Source: Dehalococcoidia bacterium (lineage in GTDB: Bacteria > Chloroflexota > Dehalococcoidia > Tepidiformales > Tepidiformaceae). Taken from it: DNA of 32,892 nucleotides. Location: positions 1 through 32,892 of the forward strand of contig VXLW01000053.1 in NCBI GenBank assembly GCA_009841435.1. Direction: 5' to 3'. The notes under the pieces were generated by a model. The model had not been told where the DNA came from, ran no database searches, and saw only the letters and a list, made by a program, of their open reading frames with translations. The translations under genes were made by a program, and so were the position numbers. Shown here piece after piece: positions 23,890 through 31,152 of the stretch (the stretch's first letter is position 1; each line of letters begins with the position of its first letter).

Positions 23890-24331
23890 GGCGCGGCCTC
23901 CCGCCAAATGCCATCAGCATTGGCATCGTCTCGTTCAGGGTGTCCGTTGCTTGCTGGACGATCAGGGGCCGTAGCCGCTCCCGGATGGCGTCCGCCTCCG
24001 CCGAGTCGTTCGCGACGGCGTGGCTCAGCAGCCGGCTTGCCTGGTCCAGCACCGTGAAGCCGCGTGTCTCGCCCCCGCTCCCTTCCAGCACCGCCTCCAG
24101 CCCCGGGTGGTCCCGCAGCAGATCGGCGATGACCGCCTCAACCGCATCGACCCGCGCGTCCACGTGCTCGTCACCCGCGATCAGGCCCCGCGCGTATTCG
24201 AGCGTGCCCATGAGCTGGCTCGCCGCCGCCCGCGCCCAGGTGTCCTCCAGGTTGGGAAGGAGCTGGTTCTCGATCGTGTGCACCGCCCCTGCGAGCACCT
24301 CGTCGACAGTTGGTCGTTTCGCCTCCGGCAT
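23876..24331 (-). CDS. Unknown helical protein coupled to the kinase-like gene
   Basis: This 151-residue protein starts at ATG 24331 (MPEAKRPTVDEVL). It looks wholly alpha-helical and acidic (ENQLLPNLEDTWARAAASQLMGTLEYARGL; VDAVEAVIADLLRDHPGLEAVLE). It is not recognised and no catalytic motif is seen. It begins 11 bp after the epimerase stop with a weak ribosome-binding site, and its end overlaps the kinase-like gene by 14 nt. Tight coupling suggests it works with the phosphotransferase, perhaps as a partner subunit, but this is inference from position only. Confidence 0.75.
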   Translation of the reverse strand: MPEAKRPTVDEVLAGAVHTIENQLLPNLEDTWARAAASQLMGTLEYARGLIAGDEHVDARVDAVEAVIADLLRDHPGLEAVLEGSGGETRGFTVLDQASRLLSHAVANDSAEADAIRERLRPLIVQQATDTLNETMPMLMAFGGRPRRVER

Positions 24332-24342
24332 ACGGCTTCGCG

Positions 24343-25377
24343 CTAGCCGCTGCGGAGCGCCGCAGCCGCCTCCGCCTCGCGCTCGAAGTCCCAGCCGCCT
24401 CCCCAGAGCGGATCCTTCGGGTTCTCCCCGATTTGCGCCATGCCTTCCTCCATGAACCACTCGAAGGTATGGGCGTGCCCGCTGCGGAAGTCGTACTCGT
24501 TCTTGAAGTCCATCAGGGTCTCCGCCTTGCGGATGCTCAGCACGGAGTGGTGCATGCGGCCGAAGAGGTGCCCGAAGACAGGCTTGTTCTCCGGGTTGCG
24601 CCAGTTGAACCCCATCTCCGGCAGCTTGTCCTCGGGGATGTACACGATGTCCGCCGGCTTCCCCACGATGTCCGCCAGCGTCTCCACGTAGTACTGCGTC
24701 GTCACGCCTTCGTTCGTCAGGTTGAACGCCTCGCCCTTGGCCACGTCCTGCCCCGCGATGTCGATCTGGAAGCGCACGAGGTCGTCCACGTGCCCGTACG
24801 AGCAGGTGACCAGGCCCTCGTGCGGGATGAGGATGGGTAGACCCCGCAGGAGGCGCAGGAACATCGGCGCCTCCATGTCGTAGATGTTGTTGTTCGGTCC
24901 GTAGATCGCCGCCGGACGCACCGTCGTCACCGGAAAGCCCGTCTTCCGGTGCTGCTCGAACAGCCGCTTCTCCGTGTACGCCTTGAACCCCCCGTAGGTG
25001 TCCCTGGGCTGGTCCGTGTAGCCGTTCGTCTCCGGCCAGGGCATGTTCCCCGACGGCTCGTAGCACATGATTGAGCTGCAGTAGACGTAGTGGCCGATCT
25101 GCCCGTCGAGCAGGTCGATGAGGAAGTCCAGGTCCGACTTGCCCGCCACCATCACGAACCCGGAAATGTCGAACACCGCGTCGAACTCGCGGCCGCCGAG
25201 TGCCGCCTTCATCGACTCGTTGTCCGTCCGGTCGGCAATCAACCGCTCCGTTCCCGGCGGCAGGTCGACCGAGGTCACGCCCCGGTTCAACACCGTCACC
25301 TCGTGACCTCGCGCGGCCAACTCCCGCACGGTGCGAAGCCCCACGAACGTCGAGCCCCCGAATACCAGCGCTTTCAT
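24343..25377 (-). CDS. NAD-dependent epimerase/dehydratase family protein
   Basis: This 344-residue extended SDR has a Rossmann motif, GGSTFVG (7-13). Tyr128-x3-Lys132 (TYGGFK) is the catalytic pair, and VRPAAIYGPNNNIYD is a typical substrate-loop region. The N-terminus, MKALVFGGSTFVGLRTVRELAARGHEVTV, resembles NAD-dependent epimerases and plant-type mRNA-binding or isoflavone-reductase-like relatives. ATG 25377 is preferred to 25383 because GGAGG is then about seven nt away. It likely acts on a sugar nucleotide or another alcohol; the substrate is unknown. It is the third gene of the minus-strand operon. Confidence 0.88.
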   Translation of the reverse strand: MKALVFGGSTFVGLRTVRELAARGHEVTVLNRGVTSVDLPPGTERLIADRTDNESMKAALGGREFDAVFDISGFVMVAGKSDLDFLIDLLDGQIGHYVYCSSIMCYEPSGNMPWPETNGYTDQPRDTYGGFKAYTEKRLFEQHRKTGFPVTTVRPAAIYGPNNNIYDMEAPMFLRLLRGLPILIPHEGLVTCSYGHVDDLVRFQIDIAGQDVAKGEAFNLTNEGVTTQYYVETLADIVGKPADIVYIPEDKLPEMGFNWRNPENKPVFGHLFGRMHHSVLSIRKAETLMDFKNEYDFRSGHAHTFEWFMEEGMAQIGENPKDPLWGGGWDFEREAEAAAALRSG

Positions 25378-25419
25378 CGCCATCCCTCCATGTGTCTGTG
25401 AGCGTCCGCCCGCGGATCG

Positions 25420-26523
25420 CTATTCGAAGACGACCGCCTCATGGTGTGCAAGGCCCACATCGTCGCCGCTTCGCAGCAACGTGAAGCTCTCCGCCCAGGC
25501 GTGGTCGAACTCACGCTCCGTGCCGTCTTCCTCGACGATCTTCTGCGGGTGCGAGGCGTCCCACACCTCGCCCTCGACATGATATTCGCCGCGCCAGACG
25601 CCCTGTCCCAGGCCGTCGTTGAAGCCACCGAAGTAGCCCCCGCCCTGGCAGTACACCCAGCCCAGGTCCTCGAACTCGTAGTCGCGCTTCGTCCCGTTCT
25701 CATCCGTCAGGCTGAACGCCCCCGACTTCACCCGCTTGTGGCCATCGGGATAGAACTCGAGGTTGTGCTCAATCTCCGTGACCTCGAGCTGCGAGTCCTG
25801 CAGCAGGATCGCGCCCTCCTGCTGGACGCGCGTCCCGTCGTTCCGATCCATCGTCTGGTAGAAGCCGCCGTGGTCCGGCATGCGGAATAGCACCCACTGA
25901 CGCAGCGCCTGCATGCGATCACGCCGGAACTGCGCTGGTGCGCCGTGCTCGCTCGGCCCGCCCCGCCCCGGCATCGACCCCCACGAGTGGTTGCGGAAGA
26001 AGAACCACTTGTCCGGCGTCGCCGTGTACGTCTTGTCGCCCACCGTCACCGATCCCTCGACCGTGCCGATGACCTCGTACACCGCCCGCGAGCGGACGAA
26101 ACGGCCGCCCTCGCGCACGTACGACGGCTGATCCTCGTACGGGACGGCCGTGGAGCGGCAGGTCAGGTCGCAGGAGATGCCGTAGTCGTTCTCCTCCAGC
26201 ACGAGCCGCACCGTCTCCATCGGCTCGACGATATCGATGCGCAACGGCCCGATGCCGTTCGTGTTGATATCCGACCGCAGTCTGCGCGAAAGCCGGATGT
26301 TGTGCTGCTTCCCCTCGTGACGAATGCAGACGAACCCATCGATCACGTCGTTGTTCGTGTAGAGCCGCACCAGCCCGATGAGCTGGATATTGCCCTCGGT
26401 GTCGCACAGGCAGATGTAGTGCCCGTCGTTCCAGTGCTTGTCCGATGCCGCCACGGCCCCAAACGCCTCGGTGATCTGGTGCACCGGGTGCTCGTCAAAG
26501 TTGGTCAGGCCGTAGTCGCTCAT
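25420..26523 (-). CDS. Unknown beta-rich protein
   Basis: This 367-residue protein was not recognised with confidence. It is rich in predicted beta-strands, and Trp/Phe/Tyr-rich motifs recur (DKWFFFRNHSWGSMPGRGG; FYQTMDRNDGTRVQQEGA; EFEDLGWVYCQGGGYFGGF). The layout recalls lipocalin-like two-barrel proteins of the CrtC/AttH type, but that is a guess. There is no signal peptide. ATG 26523 has a GAGGGG site upstream. It lies 31 bp after the luciferase-like gene and 42 bp before the epimerase gene, in one operon, so it probably shares their pathway. Confidence 0.75.
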   Translation of the reverse strand: MSDYGLTNFDEHPVHQITEAFGAVAASDKHWNDGHYICLCDTEGNIQLIGLVRLYTNNDVIDGFVCIRHEGKQHNIRLSRRLRSDINTNGIGPLRIDIVEPMETVRLVLEENDYGISCDLTCRSTAVPYEDQPSYVREGGRFVRSRAVYEVIGTVEGSVTVGDKTYTATPDKWFFFRNHSWGSMPGRGGPSEHGAPAQFRRDRMQALRQWVLFRMPDHGGFYQTMDRNDGTRVQQEGAILLQDSQLEVTEIEHNLEFYPDGHKRVKSGAFSLTDENGTKRDYEFEDLGWVYCQGGGYFGGFNDGLGQGVWRGEYHVEGEVWDASHPQKIVEEDGTEREFDHAWAESFTLLRSGDDVGLAHHEAVVFE

Positions 26524-26554
26524 GGCTGCATCCCCTCGCCTCTGGTCCGGCGGC

Positions 26555-27520
26555 CTAGCCGTGCGCCACTTCGACGAGCGGTGCGAAGAAGTCGACCTGG
26601 TCGATCCAGTTCTGCGGGCTCGGGCAGGGCTCCCAGAAGCCGGTCTCGATGATGACGTGCTCGATGCCCGCCTCCTTCGCCTCCTCGACCTTCGGGATCA
26701 TGTCCTCGGTCGTGCCGCTCCACGACATCGGCCCGAAGAAGCCGCCGTGCCAGGGCTCGATGCCCGGCATGGTCGGGTTGGCGAAGATGCGCATGTAGTT
26801 CTTCAGCGGCCCGCGGCCGTACTCGGCCGCAAGCGCGTTCAGGCCGGCCATGCCCTGCATCACGGCCTCGGGCGGGGCGCCTGCGGGATTCCAGGCGTCG
26901 GCCAGCTCCGCGATGCGCCGCTGACCCTGCGGGTTGCCGCCGCCACCCATCGCGATCTCGATCTGCGGCTCGCCCGCCGCGTTGCGCTGGATCGGCTTCG
27001 GCGAGCTGTCGGCTCGCGGCACGTCGAAGAACTCCCCGTGGTACTCGACCGGGTCCGGCAGCCAGCACGCCTTCAGCGCTCGCACGAAGTCCGTCATGCG
27101 TGCGCCGCGCTGCGTGAAGGGCGTGTCCATGTGGTCGTACTCGTCCTTGCTCCAGCCGAGTCCGAGCCCCGCGATGACGCGTCCGCCCGAGAGGATGTCG
27201 AGCGTCGTCAGGCGCTTCGCCAGCAGCATCGGCCGGTAGTAGGCCGTCACCAGGATCGAGGTGCCGATCTGCACCCGCTCCGTTGCCGCCGCCACGAACG
27301 CCAGCAGCTCAATCGGCGAGAGCATGCAACGGTACGGGTCCGGCATCTTCAGCTCCGTGGGGCCGCCCGCGTAGCCGACCTGCGGATCCTCCGGGACCAT
27401 GAAGTGGTCCTGGACCCAGAGCGAGTCGAAGCCCGCGGCTTCGGCGTTTCGGGAGAATCCGAGCACCGCCGTGCGGTCCGCGTGGGGGTTGAGCTGGGGC
27501 AGGCAGAGTCCGATCTTCAT
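26555..27520 (-). CDS. Luciferase-like (LLM-class) flavin/F420-dependent oxidoreductase
   Basis: This 321-residue protein begins at ATG 27520 (MKIGLCLPQ), the usual family start; a GTG four codons earlier has no better ribosome-binding site. It has the bacterial-luciferase TIM-barrel pattern: GFDSLWVQDHF near residue 35, then VQIGTSILVTAYYRPMLLAKRLTTLDILSGGRVIAGLGLGWSKDEYD, and a C-terminal strand, IEHVIIETGFWEP. Such enzymes use reduced FMN or coenzyme F420 for monooxygenation or hydride transfer; the cofactor cannot be decided. It is the first gene of the six-gene minus-strand operon and lies 125 bp from the IS1595 element's left target repeat. Confidence 0.93.
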   Translation of the reverse strand: MKIGLCLPQLNPHADRTAVLGFSRNAEAAGFDSLWVQDHFMVPEDPQVGYAGGPTELKMPDPYRCMLSPIELLAFVAAATERVQIGTSILVTAYYRPMLLAKRLTTLDILSGGRVIAGLGLGWSKDEYDHMDTPFTQRGARMTDFVRALKACWLPDPVEYHGEFFDVPRADSSPKPIQRNAAGEPQIEIAMGGGGNPQGQRRIAELADAWNPAGAPPEAVMQGMAGLNALAAEYGRGPLKNYMRIFANPTMPGIEPWHGGFFGPMSWSGTTEDMIPKVEEAKEAGIEHVIIETGFWEPCPSPQNWIDQVDFFAPLVEVAHG

Positions 27521-27623
27521 GCGCGAAATCACCGTCCGTCAGAAGTGCGCGCAGTCTACCGGGTTTCCGTAGCGGGCGATGGCCCTGCCAGATCGCGGTC
27601 AGAGACGAGTTTGTAAAGGAAAC

Positions 27624-27652
27624 TTGACAGGCTATGGAGTGTCAAGGATACT
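27624..27652 (+). promoter_or_regulatory. Promoter split by the IS element (-35 TTGACA, -10 GATACT)
   Basis: TTGACA (27624-27629) is followed after exactly 17 bp by GATACT (27647-27652), a near-consensus sigma-70-type promoter reading rightwards. GATACT is also the last six bases of the duplicated target. In the uninterrupted site this promoter lies just upstream of ATG 31202. CTTGACA (27623) and TGTCAAG (27640) form a 7-bp inverted repeat, a possible operator. Confidence 0.6.
27645..27652 (+). repeat. Left target-site duplication AGGATACT
   Basis: This is an 8-bp direct repeat of 31176-31183, directly outside the left inverted repeat. Eight bases is the target duplication length expected for IS1595-family elements. 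Confidence 0.9.
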
Positions 27653-27675
27653 GGGGATTATACCTAAAGTTTACA
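27653..27675 (+). repeat. Left terminal inverted repeat of the IS1595 element
   Basis: This 23-bp sequence starts GGGGATTATACC and matches the reverse complement of 31153-31175 with one mismatch (T versus C at its 13th base). On the minus strand it contains TATAAT directed out of the element. Confidence 0.92.
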
Positions 27676-27720
27676 AATTGACTCCTGAGCCTTATCATTA
27701 GGGGTGTTCAGGAGGTTCCA

Positions 27721-28692
27721 GTGCCGAGGAAGAAGGGTCCGGGACGCGCTCATCGTGACGGTCTCTCCGCGAAGCAGTTCCGGGACATGTTCCCGGACGA
27801 CGAAGCGGCCGAGCTGTTCTTCGAGAAGCAGCGCTGGCCCGAGGGCAGGTTCTGCCCCGACTGCGGTTCCAAGAACACGGTCCTCGCGAAGCAGCGCTCC
27901 ATGCCCTACTTCTGCAACGCCTGCCGGTCGTTCTTCAGCGTCCGCAAAGGCACTGTGATGCAGAGCTCGAAGCTCGGCTACTGGATGTGGCTCTACGCGG
28001 CCTATCAGATGATGACGAACATCAAGGGGATCTCCTCGATGAAGCTTCATCGCGACCTGGACATCAGCCAGAAGGCCGCGTGGCACATGCTCCATCGTCT
28101 CCGAGAAGCGTTCGAGGACGGCTCCGGCGAATTGCTGCCTGGACCGGTCGAAGTCGACGAGACTTTCATCGGCGGCAAGTTCGCGAACAAGCCCAAGAAG
28201 GTGCGAGCCGCGAAGTACAGCGGCATGGGCGGACGCGGCCCGCTGGACGACAAGGAGATGGTCGTCGGCATCGTGAGTCGGCGGACGGGCGAGGTTCGGG
28301 CGGAAGCCGTCGGGAAAGCGAAGGGCGAAGCGCTACGGGACGTGGTTCACCGGAACGTTCGGCCCGGCGCCCACGTCTTCACCGACCAGCTCGGTGACTA
28401 CAAGCCGCTCGGCTACCAGGGCTTCCGGCACGCGAGTGTGAATCACAACCGCGGGGAGTACGTAGCGCCAGATGGCTACACTCACACGCAATCGGTGGAG
28501 AGCTTCTGGTCGCTCCTGAAGCGCGGATACAACGGGACGTTCCACCACTTCTCCGCGAAGCACACACAGCGGTACGTGACGGAGTTTGCGAAGCGCCAGA
28601 GCATCCGGGAGATGGGGACGCTGGAGCAGATGAAGTGGCTGGCGCGGGCGATGGTGGGGAAGCGGCTCAGATACGCGGACCTGACGGCCTAG
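27721..28692 (+). CDS. IS1595-family (ISXO2-like) transposase
   Basis: This 323-residue protein begins with a zinc ribbon: C45-x2-C48 and C65-x2-C68. A DDE-type catalytic core follows, with D146 in VEVDETFIGGK, D222 in FTDQLGDY, and E260 in THTQSVESFWSLLKRG. The adjacent HNRGEYV (H242-N243) is characteristic of the ISXO2/IS1595 group. Length and motifs are complete, so the enzyme is probably functional. The start is GTG 27721 with AGGAGG five nt upstream, 46 bp inside the left terminal repeat. It should cut and join the element's inverted-repeat ends. Its stop overlaps the convergent 63-residue ORF by 4 bp. Confidence 0.95.
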   Translation: MPRKKGPGRAHRDGLSAKQFRDMFPDDEAAELFFEKQRWPEGRFCPDCGSKNTVLAKQRSMPYFCNACRSFFSVRKGTVMQSSKLGYWMWLYAAYQMMTNIKGISSMKLHRDLDISQKAAWHMLHRLREAFEDGSGELLPGPVEVDETFIGGKFANKPKKVRAAKYSGMGGRGPLDDKEMVVGIVSRRTGEVRAEAVGKAKGEALRDVVHRNVRPGAHVFTDQLGDYKPLGYQGFRHASVNHNRGEYVAPDGYTHTQSVESFWSLLKRGYNGTFHHFSAKHTQRYVTEFAKRQSIREMGTLEQMKWLARAMVGKRLRYADLTA

Positions 28693-28880
28693 CTATCCCC
28701 TTTTCGGTAGAGCGCGTCCTTTTCCCACCAGCCGGAAACGGCGGACATTACGAAGGAAGCAACCGTCTTGCCGTCGTCGGTAATTTTGAGCGCCCCGGTG
28801 GAGGTATCGATTCCATCCGCTTTGAGTTCTACGATCGAGCCGTCGGTGAAGCGGATGACGAGGATTTTCTCTTCTGCCAC
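28689..28880 (-). CDS. Small unknown protein carried by the IS element
   Basis: This 63-residue protein (MAEEKILVIRFTDGSIVELKADG...) is predicted to be mostly beta-strand with a helical end (SFVMSAVSGWWEKDALY). No family is recognised. ATG 28880 has a GGAAGGAAA site eight nt upstream. It lies 14 bp after the 58-residue ORF on the same strand and ends head-on, 4 bp into the transposase gene. The clean Shine-Dalgarno sites of both small ORFs support them as a real two-gene unit. Confidence 0.6.
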   Translation of the reverse strand: MAEEKILVIRFTDGSIVELKADGIDTSTGALKITDDGKTVASFVMSAVSGWWEKDALYRKGDS

Positions 28881-28894
28881 TTGGTTTCCTTCCC

Positions 28895-29071
28895 TTAGCC
28901 AGCGACCCGACGCCGCTGCGTTCGATGTTTCTGGAGACCCGGGTCGGGGTCGTCCACCGCTGAGAACACGGCTCGAAGCGTCTCCTCGATCGAGTCGGCC
29001 TCGATGGAGATTTCCTCCTCCGCTTCTTCACGCGAGAGGTAGAGCTTACGGGGGATTCTCAGTTTCGCCAT
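28895..29071 (-). CDS. Small unknown acidic/basic protein carried by the IS element
   Basis: This 58-residue protein starts at ATG 29071 (MAKLRIPRKLYLSREE) with GGAG six nt upstream. It has a basic N-terminus, an acidic helical middle (EEAEEEISIEADSIEETLRAVF) and a basic C-terminus (KHRTQRRRVAG). It is not recognised. It is probably co-transcribed with the 63-residue gene that follows 14 bp later. The frame continues upstream through the tRNA-like region, but that part lacks coding character. Confidence 0.55.
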   Translation of the reverse strand: MAKLRIPRKLYLSREEAEEEISIEADSIEETLRAVFSAVDDPDPGLQKHRTQRRRVAG

Positions 29072-29100
29072 CGGCTTCTCCAGATAGGATGAGCAAGGAA

Positions 29101-29171
29101 GGCGGGTGACCCCAAAGGTTGGGACGTGTCGTCGCAAAGCACGGATTTCCGGTTCGATTCCGGCACCCGCC
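29101..29171 (+). tRNA. tRNA-like sequence, irregular, isotype unassigned
   Basis: A 7-bp acceptor-like stem (GGCGGGT with ACCCGCC) encloses a perfect B-box, GGTTCGATTCC, forming a T-arm (CCGG/CCGG). A D-arm-like CCC/GGG hairpin with a GG-containing loop and a CGTG/CACG anticodon-like stem are also present. The outer pairing extends to 12 bp (29097-29108 with 29164-29175). Defects are G at position 8, a weak fifth T-stem pair, and an anticodon loop that is either 9 nt or closed by a mismatch (anticodon then CGC). CCA is not encoded. It may be a degenerate or divergent tRNA, or another structured RNA. Confidence 0.35.
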
Positions 29172-29277
29172 TTCCCAGCATTATGATCACCTATCTCGAC
29201 TCCACATGTAAACCTTGCGTCTGGAACGATCGTCTCACTCCCGCGCAAGTCGTCAAAGTGCGATCTGAAGATAGCAC

Positions 29278-29826
29278 CTACCGCAGCCAGCTCACAAACG
29301 GGCTGGTGATGATGTCGTAGAACAAGTCCCACCAGCCGTAGGGCGGCGGCGGCTCCGGAGTTGCGTTCCGCCTCAGCCACTCCTCATTCGTCTCCTGGAA
29401 GCGCTCGACGCAGTTCGTGAAGCTGCTATCTGAAGGCCTCTCTGTCGAGAACAAGCATGGGAGCCGGGTGCGCTTGCCCCACTCACGGGCAATCTCCGCA
29501 TCGACCTGCCGAGTTCGTCCCCCGGCCTCGATGACTTGCCGTCGGACATCGGAGAAGTTGTCGCCGAAGTAGGGTTCCGTTCCGTCGTAAGCAACAGCGC
29601 AGTAGGTGCGCCCACACCAGCCAGGCTCGCCGTAGACGCGGTTGTAGGCGGCGTGGGCCCGGTGAAGGCGCGCACGCTGGTCCGCTTTCATGCGTTCCGG
29701 CATGTCCCCTGGTATATCCGAGAGCTGGATGGGGAAGGGTGGCTCCTCTTCCGACGGTTCTTCGGCGAGGGCCGGCTGCAAGGGGAGGGCCAAAACAAGC
29801 AGCGCGAAGATGAGACAGCGACCCAC
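29278..29826 (-). CDS. Secreted cysteine-containing protein of unknown function (IS cargo)
   Basis: This 182-residue protein starts at GTG 29826, with AAGGGGG about nine nt upstream, giving a clean signal peptide (MGRCLIFALLVLALPLQPALA, cleavage before Glu-Glu). An in-frame TTG at 29883 would add 19 residues but has no ribosome-binding site. The mature part has four cysteines (71, 76, 124, 139) that could form two disulfides. It also has an acidic Pro-rich N-terminus, a helical MKADQRARLHRAHAAYNRVYG segment and a Trp/Pro-rich C-terminus (PPPPYGWWDLFYDIITSPF). No family is recognised. It lies inside the IS element on the opposite strand to the transposase. Its export makes it an unusual passenger. 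Confidence 0.6.
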   Translation of the reverse strand: MGRCLIFALLVLALPLQPALAEEPSEEEPPFPIQLSDIPGDMPERMKADQRARLHRAHAAYNRVYGEPGWCGRTYCAVAYDGTEPYFGDNFSDVRRQVIEAGGRTRQVDAEIAREWGKRTRLPCLFSTERPSDSSFTNCVERFQETNEEWLRRNATPEPPPPYGWWDLFYDIITSPFVSWLR

Positions 29827-29862
29827 AGCAAGGAGCCCCCTTCGTGGCCAGTGATGAGGCGT

Positions 29863-29960
29863 CCGTGAGAAGAACAGCCGCAACGCGAAGACACGGAAGG
29901 GGGCGCGATGACCCCATCACCGACTAACCCTTCACGCTGGGCGGGCGGTTCTTCTCACGG
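29863..29960. repeat. 13-bp inverted repeat in IS cargo
   Basis: CCGTGAGAAGAAC (29863-29875) is exactly inverted at 29948-29960, with 72 bp between. The GC-rich bases just inside the arms also partly match. It lies over the 5' end of the secreted-protein region. It may be a remnant of a nested element's ends or a regulatory structure; no flanking duplication is evident. Confidence 0.6.
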
Positions 29961-30054
29961 AACGGGGTAAGGTTAGCGTTTTGCGCCGGTAAGCGGGTGT
30001 GTTGACTGAGGAGGCTGTGTTTGCCAAAATAGAACAAACATTCTGGAGAAGAGA

Positions 30055-30201
30055 TTGCCTCGCAAGAACGTTCGTGATGCCAGGACTGGTCGTTTCGTGC
30101 CTAAGGGAGAAGCGAAAAGGCGCCCCGCCACCACCGTGACTGAGACGGTTCGTCGCAGCAGCGGCAAAGGAAAGAGCAACAAAGGACGGAGGGGGCGTTA
30201 A
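30055..30201 (+). CDS. Small basic protein (IS cargo)
   Basis: This is a 48-residue ORF starting at TTG 30055 with GGAG six nt upstream and ending at TAA 30201. The product, PRKNVRDARTGRFVPKGEAK then RRPATTVTETV and a Lys/Arg/Gly/Ser tail, resembles a widespread class of short basic proteins with a DA(R/K)TGRFV and RRPATTVTE pattern often found near mobile genes. This resemblance is recalled, not searched. The function is unknown; nucleic-acid binding is possible from its charge. It precedes the Panacea-domain gene by 83 bp on the same strand. Confidence 0.65.
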   Translation: MPRKNVRDARTGRFVPKGEAKRRPATTVTETVRRSSGKGKSNKGRRGR

Positions 30202-30284
30202 GGGTCACCGTCCAGACTTGCCATTTGCTTGCGGGTGTGCTAGCTGCCATGCTGAGCACGAGGCTCGTCGGGAGGCCCCAAAAC

Positions 30285-30824
30285 ATGGGAAACATAAAGT
30301 ACGACAAGGAGAAGTTCGCCGAGCTCATCATCTACGTCGCAGAACGGTGTGAGAGTCATCGCCTGTTCGGCGCGACAAAGATGAACAAAATCCTGTTTTT
30401 CTCAGACTTCATCGCCTTTCGAGAGCTTGGAGCTCCGATCACAGGCGCGCAGTACCAAGCGCTAGAGCGTGGCCCCGCTCCGGTCAAACTGTTGCCAGTC
30501 CGCAAGGTGCTCGAGAAGCAGGGTCAGATTGCTATTCAGAGAATTGGTGGCCAGGAGCGTATCGTCCCGCTGCGTGACCCGGACCTGAGTGGATTCTCGG
30601 CCAGCGAAATTAGCATTGTCGAGTCTGTGATCGACGAACTCCGGACCCTTTCGGCGGATGAAGTTTCGGACCTGTCCCACGAGTTTCTGGGGTGGGAAGC
30701 TGCGATTGCTGAGGGCCCCAAGACTCCTATCCCTTACGAAACAGCGTTCGTGAGCAATCCAGAGATCGATGCGTTCGACAGCTCGATTGTGCGCGAAAAG
30801 GCGCGGGAACACGGGTACGTCTAG
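30285..30824 (+). CDS. Panacea-domain (SocA/DUF4065) protein, probable antitoxin
   Basis: This 179-residue protein starts at ATG 30285 with GGGAGG about nine nt upstream; the frame continues upstream without support. The core KFAELIIYVAERCE, then FGATKMNKILFFSDFIAF, ITGAQYQALERGPAP and a C-terminal SDLSHEFLGWEAAI with IPYE is the signature of the Panacea (DUF4065, SocA-like) domain. The family includes proteolytic-adaptor antitoxins such as SocA and the promiscuous PanA antitoxins, which are encoded beside varied small toxins. The stop is immediately followed by a GTG for an 84-residue ORF, the layout of a toxin-antitoxin pair. The domain call is strong; the antitoxin role is inferred. Confidence 0.88.
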   Translation: MGNIKYDKEKFAELIIYVAERCESHRLFGATKMNKILFFSDFIAFRELGAPITGAQYQALERGPAPVKLLPVRKVLEKQGQIAIQRIGGQERIVPLRDPDLSGFSASEISIVESVIDELRTLSADEVSDLSHEFLGWEAAIAEGPKTPIPYETAFVSNPEIDAFDSSIVREKAREHGYV

Positions 30825-31079
30825 GTGCAGCCCCGAGGCCTTCGAGACGGCGAAGGTTGGCTGCCGTCGCTAGAGGAAGTTGGCCTTAGTGCGGAGGAAG
30901 CTGACAGCAAGCTCCTCGGCGTCACCTTTGAAATCGCCCGAATCCCCCAGAGATTTCGCTATGTCTCGGGTACTGACCTTCAAGTAGCACAGTACTCAGG
31001 AGACCCCAAGCTGTGGATAGTCTTTCGACAGCTCAGCGATGAGCAGGTCGAGCTGCTCTTTGCGATGCCTCAGCCCTAG
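30825..31079 (+). CDS. Small unknown protein, candidate toxin partner of the Panacea protein
   Basis: This 84-residue ORF begins with GTG directly after the Panacea gene's TAG (zero spacing), so translation is probably coupled; no independent ribosome-binding site is clear. The sequence has a polar N-terminus (GWLPSLEEVGLSAEEADSK) and then beta-strand-like segments ending LWIVFRQLSDEQVELLFAM. The final strands faintly recall RelE/ParE-like folds, but no catalytic pattern is identified. Its position suggests the toxin of a Panacea pair, although it could also be an accessory subunit. It ends 73 bp before the right terminal repeat. Confidence 0.65.
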   Translation: MQPRGLRDGEGWLPSLEEVGLSAEEADSKLLGVTFEIARIPQRFRYVSGTDLQVAQYSGDPKLWIVFRQLSDEQVELLFAMPQP

Positions 31080-31152
31080 CGCTGGGCAACCCTCTCTACC
31101 ATCCCCATGTCGGCCTGTGATGAAGGCCCATACCTGCGGAGCCCGGGCATTC

